Origin: Salinarimonas soli
Lineage (GTDB): Bacteria > Pseudomonadota > Alphaproteobacteria > Rhizobiales > Beijerinckiaceae
Length of the DNA stretch: 35,774 nt
Assembly (NCBI RefSeq): GCF_008386575.1
Contig: NZ_VUOA01000011.1
Coordinates: 1 to 35,774 of the forward strand
Reading direction: 5' to 3'
Shown here: one piece after another, positions 17,219-25,403 of the stretch
Numbering within the stretch: position 1 is the first letter of the stretch
Layout of the letters: the number at the start of each line of letters is the position of its first letter
Notes under the pieces: generated by a model
Database searches by the model: none
What the model saw: the letters and a program-made list of their open reading frames with translations, nothing else
What the model was told of the DNA's origin: nothing
Made by a program: the position numbers and the translations under genes

Positions 17219-18379
17219 TCAGCCCCGCGCGCGCTCGACGATGCGGGCGACGAAGCGGGCGCAGGTTTCGAGCTGGGCGGTCTCGATCCACTCGTCGGCC
17301 TTGTGGGCCTGCTCGATGGAGCCCGGGCCGATGATCACGGTCGGGATCCCGGCGATCTCGGAGAAGAGACCAGCCTCCGTCCCGTAGGCGACCTTGGAAT
17401 GCTCGTTGCGGGCGGCGAGCGTCTTGGCGAGGGTGACGACGGGGGCGTCGGGCGGGGTGTCGAGGCCCGGGAAGCCCGCGTAGGTCTCGAAATCGATCCC
17501 CGTCGCGGGATCGACCGCGTGCATGCGGGGCTCCAGGCGCGTGCGGGCGTGCTCGACGACGCGGGCCACGAGGGCGTCGGGATCGTCGGCGCCCACCGCC
17601 CGGAACTCGAACACGATCTCGCAGGAATCGGGCACGATGTTGAGCGCCGTGCCGCCCCGCATCACCCCGACATGGCCCGTGGTGAAGGGCACGTCGTAGA
17701 GCGCGTCGCGGGCGCCGCTCTCTGCGAGCTCGTCCGCGATGCGCTGGATCTCGGCCACCACGAGCGCCCCGTAATGGACCGCGTTCACGCCCTCGGGCGC
17801 GAGGGAGGAATGGCAGGTGAGCCCCCGCACCCGGGCCTGGACCGAGCGCTTTCCCTTGTGCCCGATCACCACGCCCATGCCCGACGGCTCGCCCACGAAG
17901 CAGGCCTGGGGCCGCACCGCGCGCTCCGCCAGCCGCTCCACGAGCCCGCGCGCGCCGACGCATCCCACCTCCTCGTCGTAGGAGAAGGCAAGGTGCAGGG
18001 GCGCGGCAAGCGGCTTCTCCGCCATGGCGTCGGCCGCCGCGAGGCAGACCGCGAGGAAGCCTTTCATGTCGCAGGCGCCCCGGCCGTAGAGCCGCCCGCC
18101 GTCGGCGCGCAGCACGAACGGGTCGCTCGTCCAGACCTGGTCGTCCACGGGCACCACGTCGGTATGGCCCGACAGCACGTAGCCCGGCACGTCCTCCGGC
18201 CCGATCGAGGCGAGGAGGTTCGCCTTCGTGCCCGTCGCGTCGTAGATGCGCTCGCAGCGAAACCCGCGGGGGGTCAGGTAGCTCTCGATCCAGTCGATGA
18301 TCGCGAGGTTCGAGTTGCGGCTCGTCGTGTCGAACGCCACCAGCGTCGACAGAATCGAGACGATCCTGTCCAGGTCCAT
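17219..18379 (-). CDS. argE: M20 metallopeptidase, acetylornithine deacetylase ArgE-like
   Basis: Zinc-dependent M20 amidohydrolase of the acetylornithine deacetylase/ succinyl-diaminopimelate desuccinylase group, 386 residues. Metal and catalytic residues are visible: His and Asp in LSGHTDVVPVDD, the bridging Asp in GRGACDMKGFLAV, Glu-Glu in FSYDEEVGCVGARG, Glu in CFVGEPSGMG, and the late His in GPGSIEQAHKADEW. A lid/dimerisation domain (about 180-290) interrupts the catalytic domain. Sequence fits ArgE best. However it lies 34 bases after a lysR gene and opposite a peptide importer, so hydrolysis of imported N-acyl amino acids is an alternative role. ATG at 18379 has GGAG upstream. Confidence 0.88.
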   Translation of the reverse strand: MDLDRIVSILSTLVAFDTTSRNSNLAIIDWIESYLTPRGFRCERIYDATGTKANLLASIGPEDVPGYVLSGHTDVVPVDDQVWTSDPFVLRADGGRLYGRGACDMKGFLAVCLAAADAMAEKPLAAPLHLAFSYDEEVGCVGARGLVERLAERAVRPQACFVGEPSGMGVVIGHKGKRSVQARVRGLTCHSSLAPEGVNAVHYGALVVAEIQRIADELAESGARDALYDVPFTTGHVGVMRGGTALNIVPDSCEIVFEFRAVGADDPDALVARVVEHARTRLEPRMHAVDPATGIDFETYAGFPGLDTPPDAPVVTLAKTLAARNEHSKVAYGTEAGLFSEIAGIPTVIIGPGSIEQAHKADEWIETAQLETCARFVARIVERARG

Positions 18380-18413
18380 TGCGGGGCTCCAGGGAACGGG
18401 GCGTCGGTTTGCT

Positions 18414-19346
18414 TCAGGAGGCCGGCACCAGCGACATCTGGGCCTGGCGCACGAAGTCTACGAAGCGCCGGGCCACCGGCAGGTTGCCGCCGGTCGCGGG
18501 GAACAGGAACGAGGTCTCGTAGTCGATGGTGGGCTCGAACGGCCGGAAGGCGAGGCTCGATCCCGTCACGTAGGCGATGGGGAACGGGTTGATCACCGCG
18601 ACGCCGAGGCCCGCCTTCACGGTCTCGGCGAGGAACTGCAGCGTGCCGGCCTCGATCACGATGCGGGGCTCCACGCCCTGGTCGGCGAAGGCGCGCTCGA
18701 CCCGCGCGCGGGCGGAGAAGCGCCGGGTCACGGCGACGAGCGGCACCCCGTCGAGGTCGGTCGGGCGGATCACCTCGCGCTCGGTGAGCGGGTGGTCGGC
18801 GGGCATCATCACGTGGGCGACCGACTGCCGGAAGGGCTCGGCCCGAACGCCCGCGTGCACAACGGGCACGTCGGCGACGCCGAGATCCGCCGTCCCGTCC
18901 GCCACCGCCGCGACCGCGTCGTTCGAGCGGCCGATCTCCATCTGGATCCGGGTGTCGGGCTCGGCGGCGAGGAAGCGCATGATCAGCGGCGCCAGGAAGG
19001 CGTGCGTGATCGTGGGCGACGACATGATGCGCAGAAGGCTCCCGGCGCTCGGCGCCCGGGGCCAGTCCTCCAGCCGCGCGAGCGCCGCGAAGATGGGGGC
19101 TGCCTCCGCGTCGAGAGCATAGGCGTCGGCGGTGGGGACGAGCCGGCCGCCATCCCGGACGAAGAGGTCCCGCCCGAGCCGGGCCTCGAGGGCGCCGATG
19201 GCGCGAGACACCGCGGGCTGCGAGACGCCCAGGCGCTGGGCCGCCGCGGTGGTCTTGCGGGTGGTGATCACGGCATGCAGAACCTCGAGCTCGCGTACGC
19301 TCGGCCTTGAGGAGCGCCCCCCCTCGTCGTCGTTCTCGTCACGCAT
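18414..19346 (-). CDS. LysR-family transcriptional regulator
   Basis: A 310-residue LysR-type regulator. The N-terminal winged helix-turn-helix spans about residues 14-75 (VRELEVLHAVITTRKTTAAA, then QRLGVSQPAVSRAIGALEAR and GRDLFVRDGGRLVPT). An effector-binding domain of the periplasmic-binding-protein fold follows (about 95-300). ATG at 19346 is preferred over a distant TTG at 19385. It is probably co-transcribed with the argE-like gene 34 bases downstream and diverges from the ABC importer at 19518, the arrangement typical for a regulator of the divergent genes. A T-N11-A palindrome seven bases upstream of its start codon is the likely operator. The effector is unknown. Confidence 0.92.
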   Translation of the reverse strand: MRDENDDEGGRSSRPSVRELEVLHAVITTRKTTAAAQRLGVSQPAVSRAIGALEARLGRDLFVRDGGRLVPTADAYALDAEAAPIFAALARLEDWPRAPSAGSLLRIMSSPTITHAFLAPLIMRFLAAEPDTRIQMEIGRSNDAVAAVADGTADLGVADVPVVHAGVRAEPFRQSVAHVMMPADHPLTEREVIRPTDLDGVPLVAVTRRFSARARVERAFADQGVEPRIVIEAGTLQFLAETVKAGLGVAVINPFPIAYVTGSSLAFRPFEPTIDYETSFLFPATGGNLPVARRFVDFVRQAQMSLVPAS

Positions 19347-19352
19347 AGTTCT

Positions 19353-19367
19353 ATCAGTCTCTCTGAT
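19353..19367. promoter_or_regulatory. LysR-type T-N11-A operator
   Basis: ATCAG and CTGAT form a perfect inverted repeat around the five bases TCTCT, placing T and A exactly 11 bases apart, the LysR-box rule. It lies between the lysR start codon and the divergent importer genes. Its position just upstream of the lysR start suggests autorepression; a second site nearer the importer promoter was not identified. Confidence 0.6.
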
Positions 19368-19397
19368 GCGTTTGTGTGGTGACAATGTTGAGGGCGC

Positions 19398-19425
19398 ATA
19401 TTAGCTTGGTTCCATCGCCGATCAA
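19398..19425 (-). promoter_or_regulatory. Candidate lysR promoter
   Basis: On the minus strand TTGATC (19420-19425) and TAATAT (19398-19403) are separated by 16 bases. The inferred start near 19391 would put the T-N11-A site about 25-40 bases downstream, where a bound regulator would block transcription. Confidence 0.4.
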
Positions 19426-19517
19426 GCCCAAGCTTCACGCCTTGACGAAAGGGCAGCGGGGCTGGAACACCCAAGGGCGGCGCACGATCGCCCAAAGACA
19501 CCAGAGGAGAGACCAGA

Positions 19518-21137
19518 GTGAAGCACGACATGAAACGGCTGGCCGTCGCGGGCCTCGGCTCGGCGCTTCTCGCCGTCGCCGCCCCGTCGCAGGCGCAGGA
19601 GCTCAAGATCGGCCTCGCCTCCGAGGCGACCTCGATCGATCCGCACTTCCACAATGTCGGGCCTAACAACGCCCTGCGGAAGCACATCTTCGAGGGCCTG
19701 ATCTCGAACGACGAGAACCAGAAGAACATCCCCGAGCTGGCCCTGTCCTGGAAGCCGATCTCGGACACGGACTGGGAGTTCAAGCTTCGTCCGAACGTGA
19801 AGTTCTCCAACGGGATGGCCTTCACGGCCCGAGACGTGATCTACACGCTCTGCCGCGTCCCCACGGTCGAGAACTCGCCCTCGTCCTTCACGGTGTTCAC
19901 CCGCGGCATCAACGCGGTCGAGACGCCCGATCCGCAGACCGTGATCTTCAAGATGGCGGCGCCCTCGCCGCTCCTGCCCAACAACCTCGCGACGCTCGGC
20001 ATCCTGTCGTCCGAGCTCAACGGCGCCCAGAACGTCTCCTACGACCCCAAGGGCTGCAAGGACATGGGCACGCCGCCCAAGTCGGCGGACTTCAACGATC
20101 CCGCGAAGGCGATCGGCACCGGTCCCTACAAGCTCGCGAACTACACGCGGGGCCAGCAGGTGGTGCTGGAGCGCAACCCCGGCTATTGGGGCACCAAGCC
20201 CGCCTGGGACCGCGTGGTGTTCCGCCCGGTGCCGAACCAGGGCGCCCGCGTGGCCGGCCTGCTCGCGGGTGACGTGGACATCATCGAGACGCCGCCGATC
20301 CAGGACTTCGACCGGATCAAGGCCTCGGGCGCGCAGATCGTCCAGGGCATCTCGAACCGCATCATCTACCTGCACATGGACCAGTTCCAGGGCGACGGGT
20401 ACAAGACGCCGGGCATCAAGGGCACGGACAAGAACCCCTTCCTCGACAAGCGGGTGCGCGAGGCGGTCTCCAAGGCGATTAACCGGCCGGCCATCGTCGA
20501 GCGCATCATGGGCGGCGTTGCGGTGGCGGCGGGCGAGCTCCTGCCCACGCCCCTGTTCGGCACCTCGCCCGACATGAAGGCCGACACGTTCAATCCGGAC
20601 CAGGCCAAGAAGCTCCTCGCCGAGGCCGGCTACCCGAACGGGTTCGAGGTGACCCTCGGCACGCCCAACGACCGCTACATCAACGACGAGAAGATCGCGC
20701 AGGCGGTGGCCCAGATGCTGAGCCGCGTCGGGATCAAGGTGAACGTGGACGCGATGACCGCCTCCACCTTCTTCACCCGCCGCAACAAGTACGAGTTCTC
20801 GCTCTACCTCGCGGGCTGGGGCGCGGATTCGGGCGAGATGGCGAACCCGCTCGTGGCGCTCGTGGCCACCATGAACACCCAGACGGGCATGGGCCACACC
20901 AACCGCGGCCGCTACTCGAACCCCGAGCTCGACAAGCTCATCGTCGAGGCGCAGGCCACGGTCGACGACGCCAAGCGCGAGGCGATCCTGCGCCGGGCCT
21001 CGAAGCTCGCCATGAGCGACTATCCGCTCATCCCGCTGCACTTCGAGGTGACGCCGTGGGCGGTGCGCAAGGGCCTGAGCTACAAGCCCCGCATCGACCA
21101 GTACACGCTCGCCACCGAGGTGAGCCCGGGAACCTGA
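19518..21137 (+). CDS. Peptide-type ABC transporter substrate-binding protein (family 5)
   Basis: Periplasmic solute receptor of the SBP family 5 (DppA/OppA type), delivering substrate to the permeases encoded downstream. The 539-residue precursor has a signal peptide (KRLAVAGLGSALLAVAAPSQ, cleavage probably after SQA). The mature part starts QELKIGLASEATSIDPHFHN and includes the family pattern of WEFKLRPNVKFSNGMAFTAR, IGTGPYKLANYTRGQQVVL and NPFLDKRVREAVSKAINRPA. Ligands in this family include di/oligopeptides, nickel and glycosides, and specificity cannot be read from sequence; neighbouring deacylase argues for acylated amino acids or peptides. GTG at 19518 is chosen because AGGAGA lies seven bases upstream; ATG at 19530 is the alternative. 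Confidence 0.93.
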   Translation: MKHDMKRLAVAGLGSALLAVAAPSQAQELKIGLASEATSIDPHFHNVGPNNALRKHIFEGLISNDENQKNIPELALSWKPISDTDWEFKLRPNVKFSNGMAFTARDVIYTLCRVPTVENSPSSFTVFTRGINAVETPDPQTVIFKMAAPSPLLPNNLATLGILSSELNGAQNVSYDPKGCKDMGTPPKSADFNDPAKAIGTGPYKLANYTRGQQVVLERNPGYWGTKPAWDRVVFRPVPNQGARVAGLLAGDVDIIETPPIQDFDRIKASGAQIVQGISNRIIYLHMDQFQGDGYKTPGIKGTDKNPFLDKRVREAVSKAINRPAIVERIMGGVAVAAGELLPTPLFGTSPDMKADTFNPDQAKKLLAEAGYPNGFEVTLGTPNDRYINDEKIAQAVAQMLSRVGIKVNVDAMTASTFFTRRNKYEFSLYLAGWGADSGEMANPLVALVATMNTQTGMGHTNRGRYSNPELDKLIVEAQATVDDAKREAILRRASKLAMSDYPLIPLHFEVTPWAVRKGLSYKPRIDQYTLATEVSPGT

Positions 21138-21156
21138 AGACCGGCGCTCCCGCCTC

Positions 21157-21315
21157 TCCCCTCCCCCTTGCGGGGAGGGGCTGGGGGTGGGGGTCGCAAA
21201 GTCGGAGCTGGCGGGGACGCAGGGAGAACGCACGCTCGTACAGCCCCCGTCTGGGCTGGCCGCGGGTGGCGTCCCGACCCCCACCCCTAACCCCTCCCCG
21301 CAAGGGGGAGGGGAA
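21157..21315. repeat. Inverted R1 pair between binding-protein and permease genes
   Basis: Two nearly perfect 40-base arms, 21157-21196 (core CTCCCCCTTGCGGGGAGGGG) and 21275-21314 (core CCCCTCCCCGCAAGGGGGAG), are inverse complements with about two mismatches and are separated by about 78 bases. The transcript can form a very stable stem. Its position, after the abundant binding-protein gene and before the permease gene, is where stem-loops often stabilise the upstream message and reduce downstream expression. Confidence 0.75.
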
Positions 21316-21352
21316 CGACGATCCACCGCCAAGAACCCCGAAGGCGCGCCCG

Positions 21353-22330
21353 ATGCTCGTCTACCTGATCCGACGCCTCAGCCAGTCGCTGCTCGTGGTC
21401 GCCGTGATGGCTACCCTCGTGTTCCTTGCCGTCTACGCGGTGGGCAACCCGGTGGACATCCTCGCCAACCCCGACGCGGACCAGCAGGAGCGGGCGGCGA
21501 TCACCGCGCGCCTCGGCCTCGACCGGCCGCTCTACGAGCAGTTCGGCGTGTTCATCTGGAACGCGCTCCACGGCGACCTCGGCCGCTCCTTCGTCTACAA
21601 CGCGCCTGCCGTGGACGTGATCCTGGAGCGCCTGCCGGCCACCATGGAGCTCGCGCTGGTGGGCCTCGTGTTCTCGATCCTCATCGGCATTCCCTTGGGC
21701 GTCCTGGCGGGCCTCAAGCCTGAGAGCTGGTTCGGCCGCACCATCATGTCGGGCTCGATCCTCGGCTTCTCGCTGCCGAACTTCTGGATCGGCCTCATGC
21801 TGATCCTGCTGTTTGCCGTGGAGCTGAAGCTCCTGCCCGCGAGCGGGCGCGGGCCCACCGCCTCGGTGCTCGGCTTCAAGACGGCCATGTTCACCTGGGA
21901 GGGGCTCAAGCACCTCATCCTGCCCGCCGTCACGCTCGCCCTCTACAAGGCGGCCCTCGTGGTGCGCGTCGCGCAGGCCGGCACCCGTGAGGTGATGCTC
22001 CAGGACTATATCCGCTTCGCCCGCGCCAAGGGCCTGTCGCCCCTGCGCATCGTGGGCGTGCACGTGCTCAAGAACATGATGATCCCCGTCGTGACGGTGC
22101 TGGGCCTCGAGCTCGGCTCCATGATCGCCTTCGCGGTCGTGACCGAGTCCGTCTTCGCCTATCCCGGGATGGGCAAGCTCCTCATCGACTCCATCAACCG
22201 CCTCGACCGGCCGATCATCGTCGCCTACCTCATGATGACCGTGGTGATCTTCGTGGTCATCAACCTCGTCGTCGATCTCCTCTACGCCGCCATCGACCCG
22301 CGCGTGCGGCTGTCCGACGCGAAAGGCTGA
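21353..22330 (+). CDS. Peptide-type ABC transporter permease, DppB/OppB-like
   Basis: First inner-membrane permease of the importer, 325 residues, with six hydrophobic segments. The N-terminal helix (MLVYLIRRLSQSLLVVAVMA) and the segment RLGLDRPLYEQFGVFIWNAL plus GDLGRSFVYNAPAVDVILER are typical of DppB/OppB. The EAA-type cytoplasmic loop that contacts the ATPases is DYIRFARAKGLSPLRIVGVH. ATG at 21353 is chosen because the upstream reading frame consists of R1 repeat sequence. The gene is separated from the binding-protein gene by 215 bases of inverted repeat and is followed after six bases by the second permease. Confidence 0.94.
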   Translation: MLVYLIRRLSQSLLVVAVMATLVFLAVYAVGNPVDILANPDADQQERAAITARLGLDRPLYEQFGVFIWNALHGDLGRSFVYNAPAVDVILERLPATMELALVGLVFSILIGIPLGVLAGLKPESWFGRTIMSGSILGFSLPNFWIGLMLILLFAVELKLLPASGRGPTASVLGFKTAMFTWEGLKHLILPAVTLALYKAALVVRVAQAGTREVMLQDYIRFARAKGLSPLRIVGVHVLKNMMIPVVTVLGLELGSMIAFAVVTESVFAYPGMGKLLIDSINRLDRPIIVAYLMMTVVIFVVINLVVDLLYAAIDPRVRLSDAKG

Positions 22331-22336
22331 CCCGCC

Positions 22337-23284
22337 ATGTCCGACATCGCCCCCGCCACCGATCTCGCCCCCGAGGCCGCCCGCGCCGCGCCGCCCGCCC
22401 CCCTCGACCGCGGCGAGAGCCTGCTGCGCCGGCACGCGGCCACCTTCCTGCGCAGCCCCTCCGCCGTCGTCGGGCTCGTGGTGCTCGTGCTCGCGGTGCT
22501 CGGCTCCCTCGCAGCCCCCTGGATCGCGCCGCAGAACCCCTACGACCTCACCCAGCTCGACATCATGGACAACATGCTGGCGCCGGGCGAGCGGCTCGCG
22601 GGCGGCACGGTGGCCTATCTCGGCACCGACAACCAGGGCCGGGACATGCTCTCGGCGATCCTCTACGGGCTTCGCATCTCGCTCGGCGTCGCGGCCGCCG
22701 CCACGATCATCGCCTCCATCGTCGGCGCGTCGGTGGGCGTGCTCGCGGCCTATGTGGGCGGGCGGGTCGAGTCCTTCGTCATGCGGGTCGTCGACCTCCA
22801 GCTCTCCTTCCCGGCGATCCTCGTGGCCCTGGTGCTGCTCGCCGTGTTCGGGCGGGGCATCGACAAGGTGATCCTCGCTCTCGTCGTGGTGAAATGGGCC
22901 TATTACGCCCGCACCGTGCGCGGCAGCGCGCTCGTCGAGAAGCGGCGCGAATATATCGAGGCGGCGCGCTGCCTCGCGCTGCCGCGCTGGCGCGTGGTGT
23001 TCCGCCACCTCCTGCCCAACTGCCTGCCGCCCCTCATCGTGGTGGCGACCGTGCAGGTGGCGAACGCCATCGCGCTCGAATCCACCCTCTCCTTCCTCGG
23101 CGTGGGCGTGCCCGTCACCGAGCCCTCCCTCGGCATGCTCATCGCCACGGGCTACCAGTACCTCCTCTCGGGCAAGTACTGGATCTCGACCTTCCCCGGC
23201 GTGGCGCTCGTCGTGGTGATCGTCGCCATCAACCTCGTCGGCGACCGGCTGCGCGACGTGCTCAACCCGCGCCTCTCGAAGTGA
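22337..23284 (+). CDS. Peptide-type ABC transporter permease, DppC/OppC-like
   Basis: Second permease, 315 residues. An N-terminal Ala/Pro-rich cytoplasmic tail precedes the first helix (AVVGLVVLVLAVLGSLAAPW), and LGTDNQGRDMLSAILYGLRI is the conserved DppC periplasmic segment. Five further helices follow. The ATPase-contacting loop reads YIEAARCLALPRWRVVFRH; the glycine usual in the EAA-G motif is alanine here. The family C-terminus ESTLSFLGVGVPVTEPSLG and DRLRDVLNPRL are intact. It begins six bases after the previous permease and ends 11 bases before the ATPase gene. Confidence 0.94.
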   Translation: MSDIAPATDLAPEAARAAPPAPLDRGESLLRRHAATFLRSPSAVVGLVVLVLAVLGSLAAPWIAPQNPYDLTQLDIMDNMLAPGERLAGGTVAYLGTDNQGRDMLSAILYGLRISLGVAAAATIIASIVGASVGVLAAYVGGRVESFVMRVVDLQLSFPAILVALVLLAVFGRGIDKVILALVVVKWAYYARTVRGSALVEKRREYIEAARCLALPRWRVVFRHLLPNCLPPLIVVATVQVANAIALESTLSFLGVGVPVTEPSLGMLIATGYQYLLSGKYWISTFPGVALVVVIVAINLVGDRLRDVLNPRLSK

Positions 23285-23295
23285 AGGACCCCGCG

Positions 23296-24285
23296 ATGGC
23301 CATCCCGGTTCTGGACGTCGACAACCTCGTCGTTTCCTTCGGCACCCGCGAGGGCGAGCTGACCGCCGTGAACGGCGTCACCTTCCAGGTCCACGCGGGC
23401 GAGGTGCTGGGGCTGGTGGGCGAGTCCGGCTCGGGCAAGTCCGTGACGGGGCTTGCCGTCATGGGCCTCATCGACGCGCCGGGCCGCATCGCCTCGGGCT
23501 CGATCAAGCTGCTCGGCGAGGAGCTCGTGGGCCGCTCGGAGCGGGAGCTGCGCGCCATCCGCGGCAAGCGGATCGCCATGATCTTCCAGGACCCGATGAC
23601 CACCCTGAACCCGGTGCTGCGCATCGACACGCAGATGATCGAGGCGATCCGGGCGCACGAATCCGTCTCCGAGAAGGCGGCCCGCGACCGGGCGCGCCAG
23701 GCCCTGGCGCAGGTGGGCATCCCCTCCCCCGAGGAGCGGCTCAACGCCTATCCGCACCAGTTCTCCGGCGGCATGCGCCAGCGCGTCGCGATCGCGACCG
23801 CGCTCCTCAACCGCCCCGCCGTCCTCGTCGCCGACGAGCCCACCACCGCGCTCGACGTGACGATCCAGGCGCAGATCCTCGCCGAGGTGCAGACGCTCGC
23901 CGCCGATCACGGCACCGCCATGGTCTGGATCACGCACGACCTCTCCGTGGTGGCGGGCCTCGCCGACCGGATCGCCGTGATGTATTCGGGCCGCATCGTC
24001 GAGACCGGGCCCGTGGAGGGCGTGCTCGACGCGCCGATCCACCCCTATACCAACGGCCTCATCGGCTCCGTGCCGAGCCGCAACCGGCGCGGCGTGCCGC
24101 TCGCCCAGATCCCCGGCATGGCGCCATCCCTCGCACGCGTGCCGCCGGGCTGCCCATTCAACCCGCGCTGCGCGCGCGCCACCGCCACCTGCCGGGCCGA
24201 CATGCCAGGCCCGACCCTATACGAGGGCGACCGCATGGCCCGCTGCCACCATCCGGTGCCCGCGCCCGAATCCGCCGCCGCGTGA
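23296..24285 (+). CDS. Peptide-type ABC transporter ATPase, DppD/OppD-like
   Basis: First of two ATP-binding subunits, 329 residues. Walker A is GESGSGKS near residue 43, the ABC signature is [15 protein letters not shown], Walker B is [12 protein letters not shown], and the switch histidine is in [15 protein letters not shown]. The C-terminal oligopeptide-transporter extension (about 235-329) has the cysteine cluster [14 protein letters not shown] characteristic of DppD/OppD proteins and absent from other ABC ATPases. It starts 11 bases after the second permease, and its stop overlaps a possible GTG start of the next ATPase. Confidence 0.95.
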   Translation: MAIPVLDVDNLVVSFGTREGELTAVNGVTFQVHAGEVLGLVGESGSGKSVTGLAVMGLIDAPGRIASGSIKLLGEELVGRSERELRAIRGKRIAMIFQDPMTTLNPVLRIDTQMIEAIRAHESVSEKAARDRARQALAQVGIPSPEERLNAYPHQFSGGMRQRVAIATALLNRPAVLVADEPTTALDVTIQAQILAEVQTLAADHGTAMVWITHDLSVVAGLADRIAVMYSGRIVETGPVEGVLDAPIHPYTNGLIGSVPSRNRRGVPLAQIPGMAPSLARVPPGCPFNPRCARATATCRADMPGPTLYEGDRMARCHHPVPAPESAAA

Positions 24286-24317
24286 TCCGGCCCGCCCCCC
24301 TCTCCGACGAGCCCCCG

Positions 24318-25364
24318 ATGACCCCTCCGATCCTCACCCTCGAGACCGTCTCGAAGCGCTTCGTCAAGCCGCTCGACGCCGCCGAGAAGGTGGCGAACCT
24401 CTTTGGCGCCGGCCTGCGGGCGCAGGTGGTGCGCGCCGTCGACGACGTGAACCTCACCATCGCCGAGGGCGAGGTGGTGGGCCTTGTCGGCGAGTCGGGC
24501 TGCGGCAAGTCCACCCTCGGCCGGGTGATCTCCGGCATCATGGACCCGAGCGAGGGCCGCGTGCTCTATCGCGGCGCGGACGTGGCGCGCATGGGGGGGA
24601 AGGAGCGCCGGGCCACGGATCTCGCCGTGCAGATGATCTTCCAGGACCCGATGGCCTCGCTCAACCCGCGCCTGCGGGTGATCGACATCATCGGCGAGGC
24701 GCCCGTGGTGCACGGGCTCGTCGAGGCCCGGGACAAGGAGGCCTATGTTGCCGAGATCATGGGCCGCGTCGGCCTCGACGCCTCGACGCGCCCGCGCTAC
24801 CCGCACCAGTTCTCGGGGGGCCAGCGCGCCCGCATCGGCATCGCCCGGGCGCTCGCCGTGAAGCCGCAGGTGCTGGTCTGCGATGAATCGACCGCCGCGC
24901 TCGACGTCTCGATCCAGGCGCAGGTGCTCAACCTCTTCATGAAGCTGCGCCACGAGCTGAACCTCACTTACGTCTTCGTGAGCCATGATCTGGGCGTCGT
25001 GGAGCACATCTCCGACCGCGTCGCCGTGATGTATCTCGGGCGTATCGTGGAGCTCAGCCCCACGGACGAGCTCTTCCGCGCCCCCAACCACCCCTACACC
25101 CAGGCCCTCCTCGACGAGGTGCCGCGCCTGGTCGCGAAGAAGCGCAAGTTCTCCTCTCTCAAGGGCGAGATCCCCTCTCCCCTCGACCCGCCGTCGGGCT
25201 GCCACTTCCACCCGCGCTGCCCCCACGCCTTCGCCCGCTGCAAGGTGGACCGCCCCGCCCTCAAGGAGATCGCGCCGGGCCGCTTCTCCGCCTGCCACCT
25301 CAACGAGGAAGCCCCCGCCCGCCCCGGCCGCGCGACGGCGGACGGCGCGGTGCTGGCGTCTTGA
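24318..25364 (+). CDS. Peptide-type ABC transporter ATPase, DppF/OppF-like
   Basis: Second ATP-binding subunit, about 348 residues. Walker A is GESGCGKSTLG, the signature FSGGQRARIGIARAL, Walker B VLVCDESTAALD, and the switch region FVSHDLGVVEHISDRVAVMY. The C-terminal extension carries GCHFHPRCPHAFARC. The start is uncertain: ATG at 24318 (MTPPILTLETVSKRF) is taken, but GTG at 24282, overlapping the previous stop as GTGA, would add 12 residues and would be translationally coupled. It is the last gene of the importer operon and is convergent with the M15-like gene 40 bases away. Confidence 0.94.
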   Translation: MTPPILTLETVSKRFVKPLDAAEKVANLFGAGLRAQVVRAVDDVNLTIAEGEVVGLVGESGCGKSTLGRVISGIMDPSEGRVLYRGADVARMGGKERRATDLAVQMIFQDPMASLNPRLRVIDIIGEAPVVHGLVEARDKEAYVAEIMGRVGLDASTRPRYPHQFSGGQRARIGIARALAVKPQVLVCDESTAALDVSIQAQVLNLFMKLRHELNLTYVFVSHDLGVVEHISDRVAVMYLGRIVELSPTDELFRAPNHPYTQALLDEVPRLVAKKRKFSSLKGEIPSPLDPPSGCHFHPRCPHAFARCKVDRPALKEIAPGRFSACHLNEEAPARPGRATADGAVLAS

Positions 25365-25371
25365 GGGCGGA

Positions 25372-25384
25372 GCCGCTTCGCGGC
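25372..25384. terminator. Small hairpin between convergent genes
   Basis: GCCGC and GCGGC pair around TTC in the 39-base gap between the importer operon and the convergent M15-like gene. No T-tract follows on either strand, so a role as bidirectional terminator is only tentative. Confidence 0.3.
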
Positions 25385-25403
25385 AGCTGAGTCCTGGCCC
25401 CCT

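Noticed and set aside
19422-21332. Long minus-strand open frame opposite the importer binding-protein gene
   Set aside because: Shadow frame extending into the R1 repeat; the plus-strand gene has signal peptide, ribosome binding site and family pattern.
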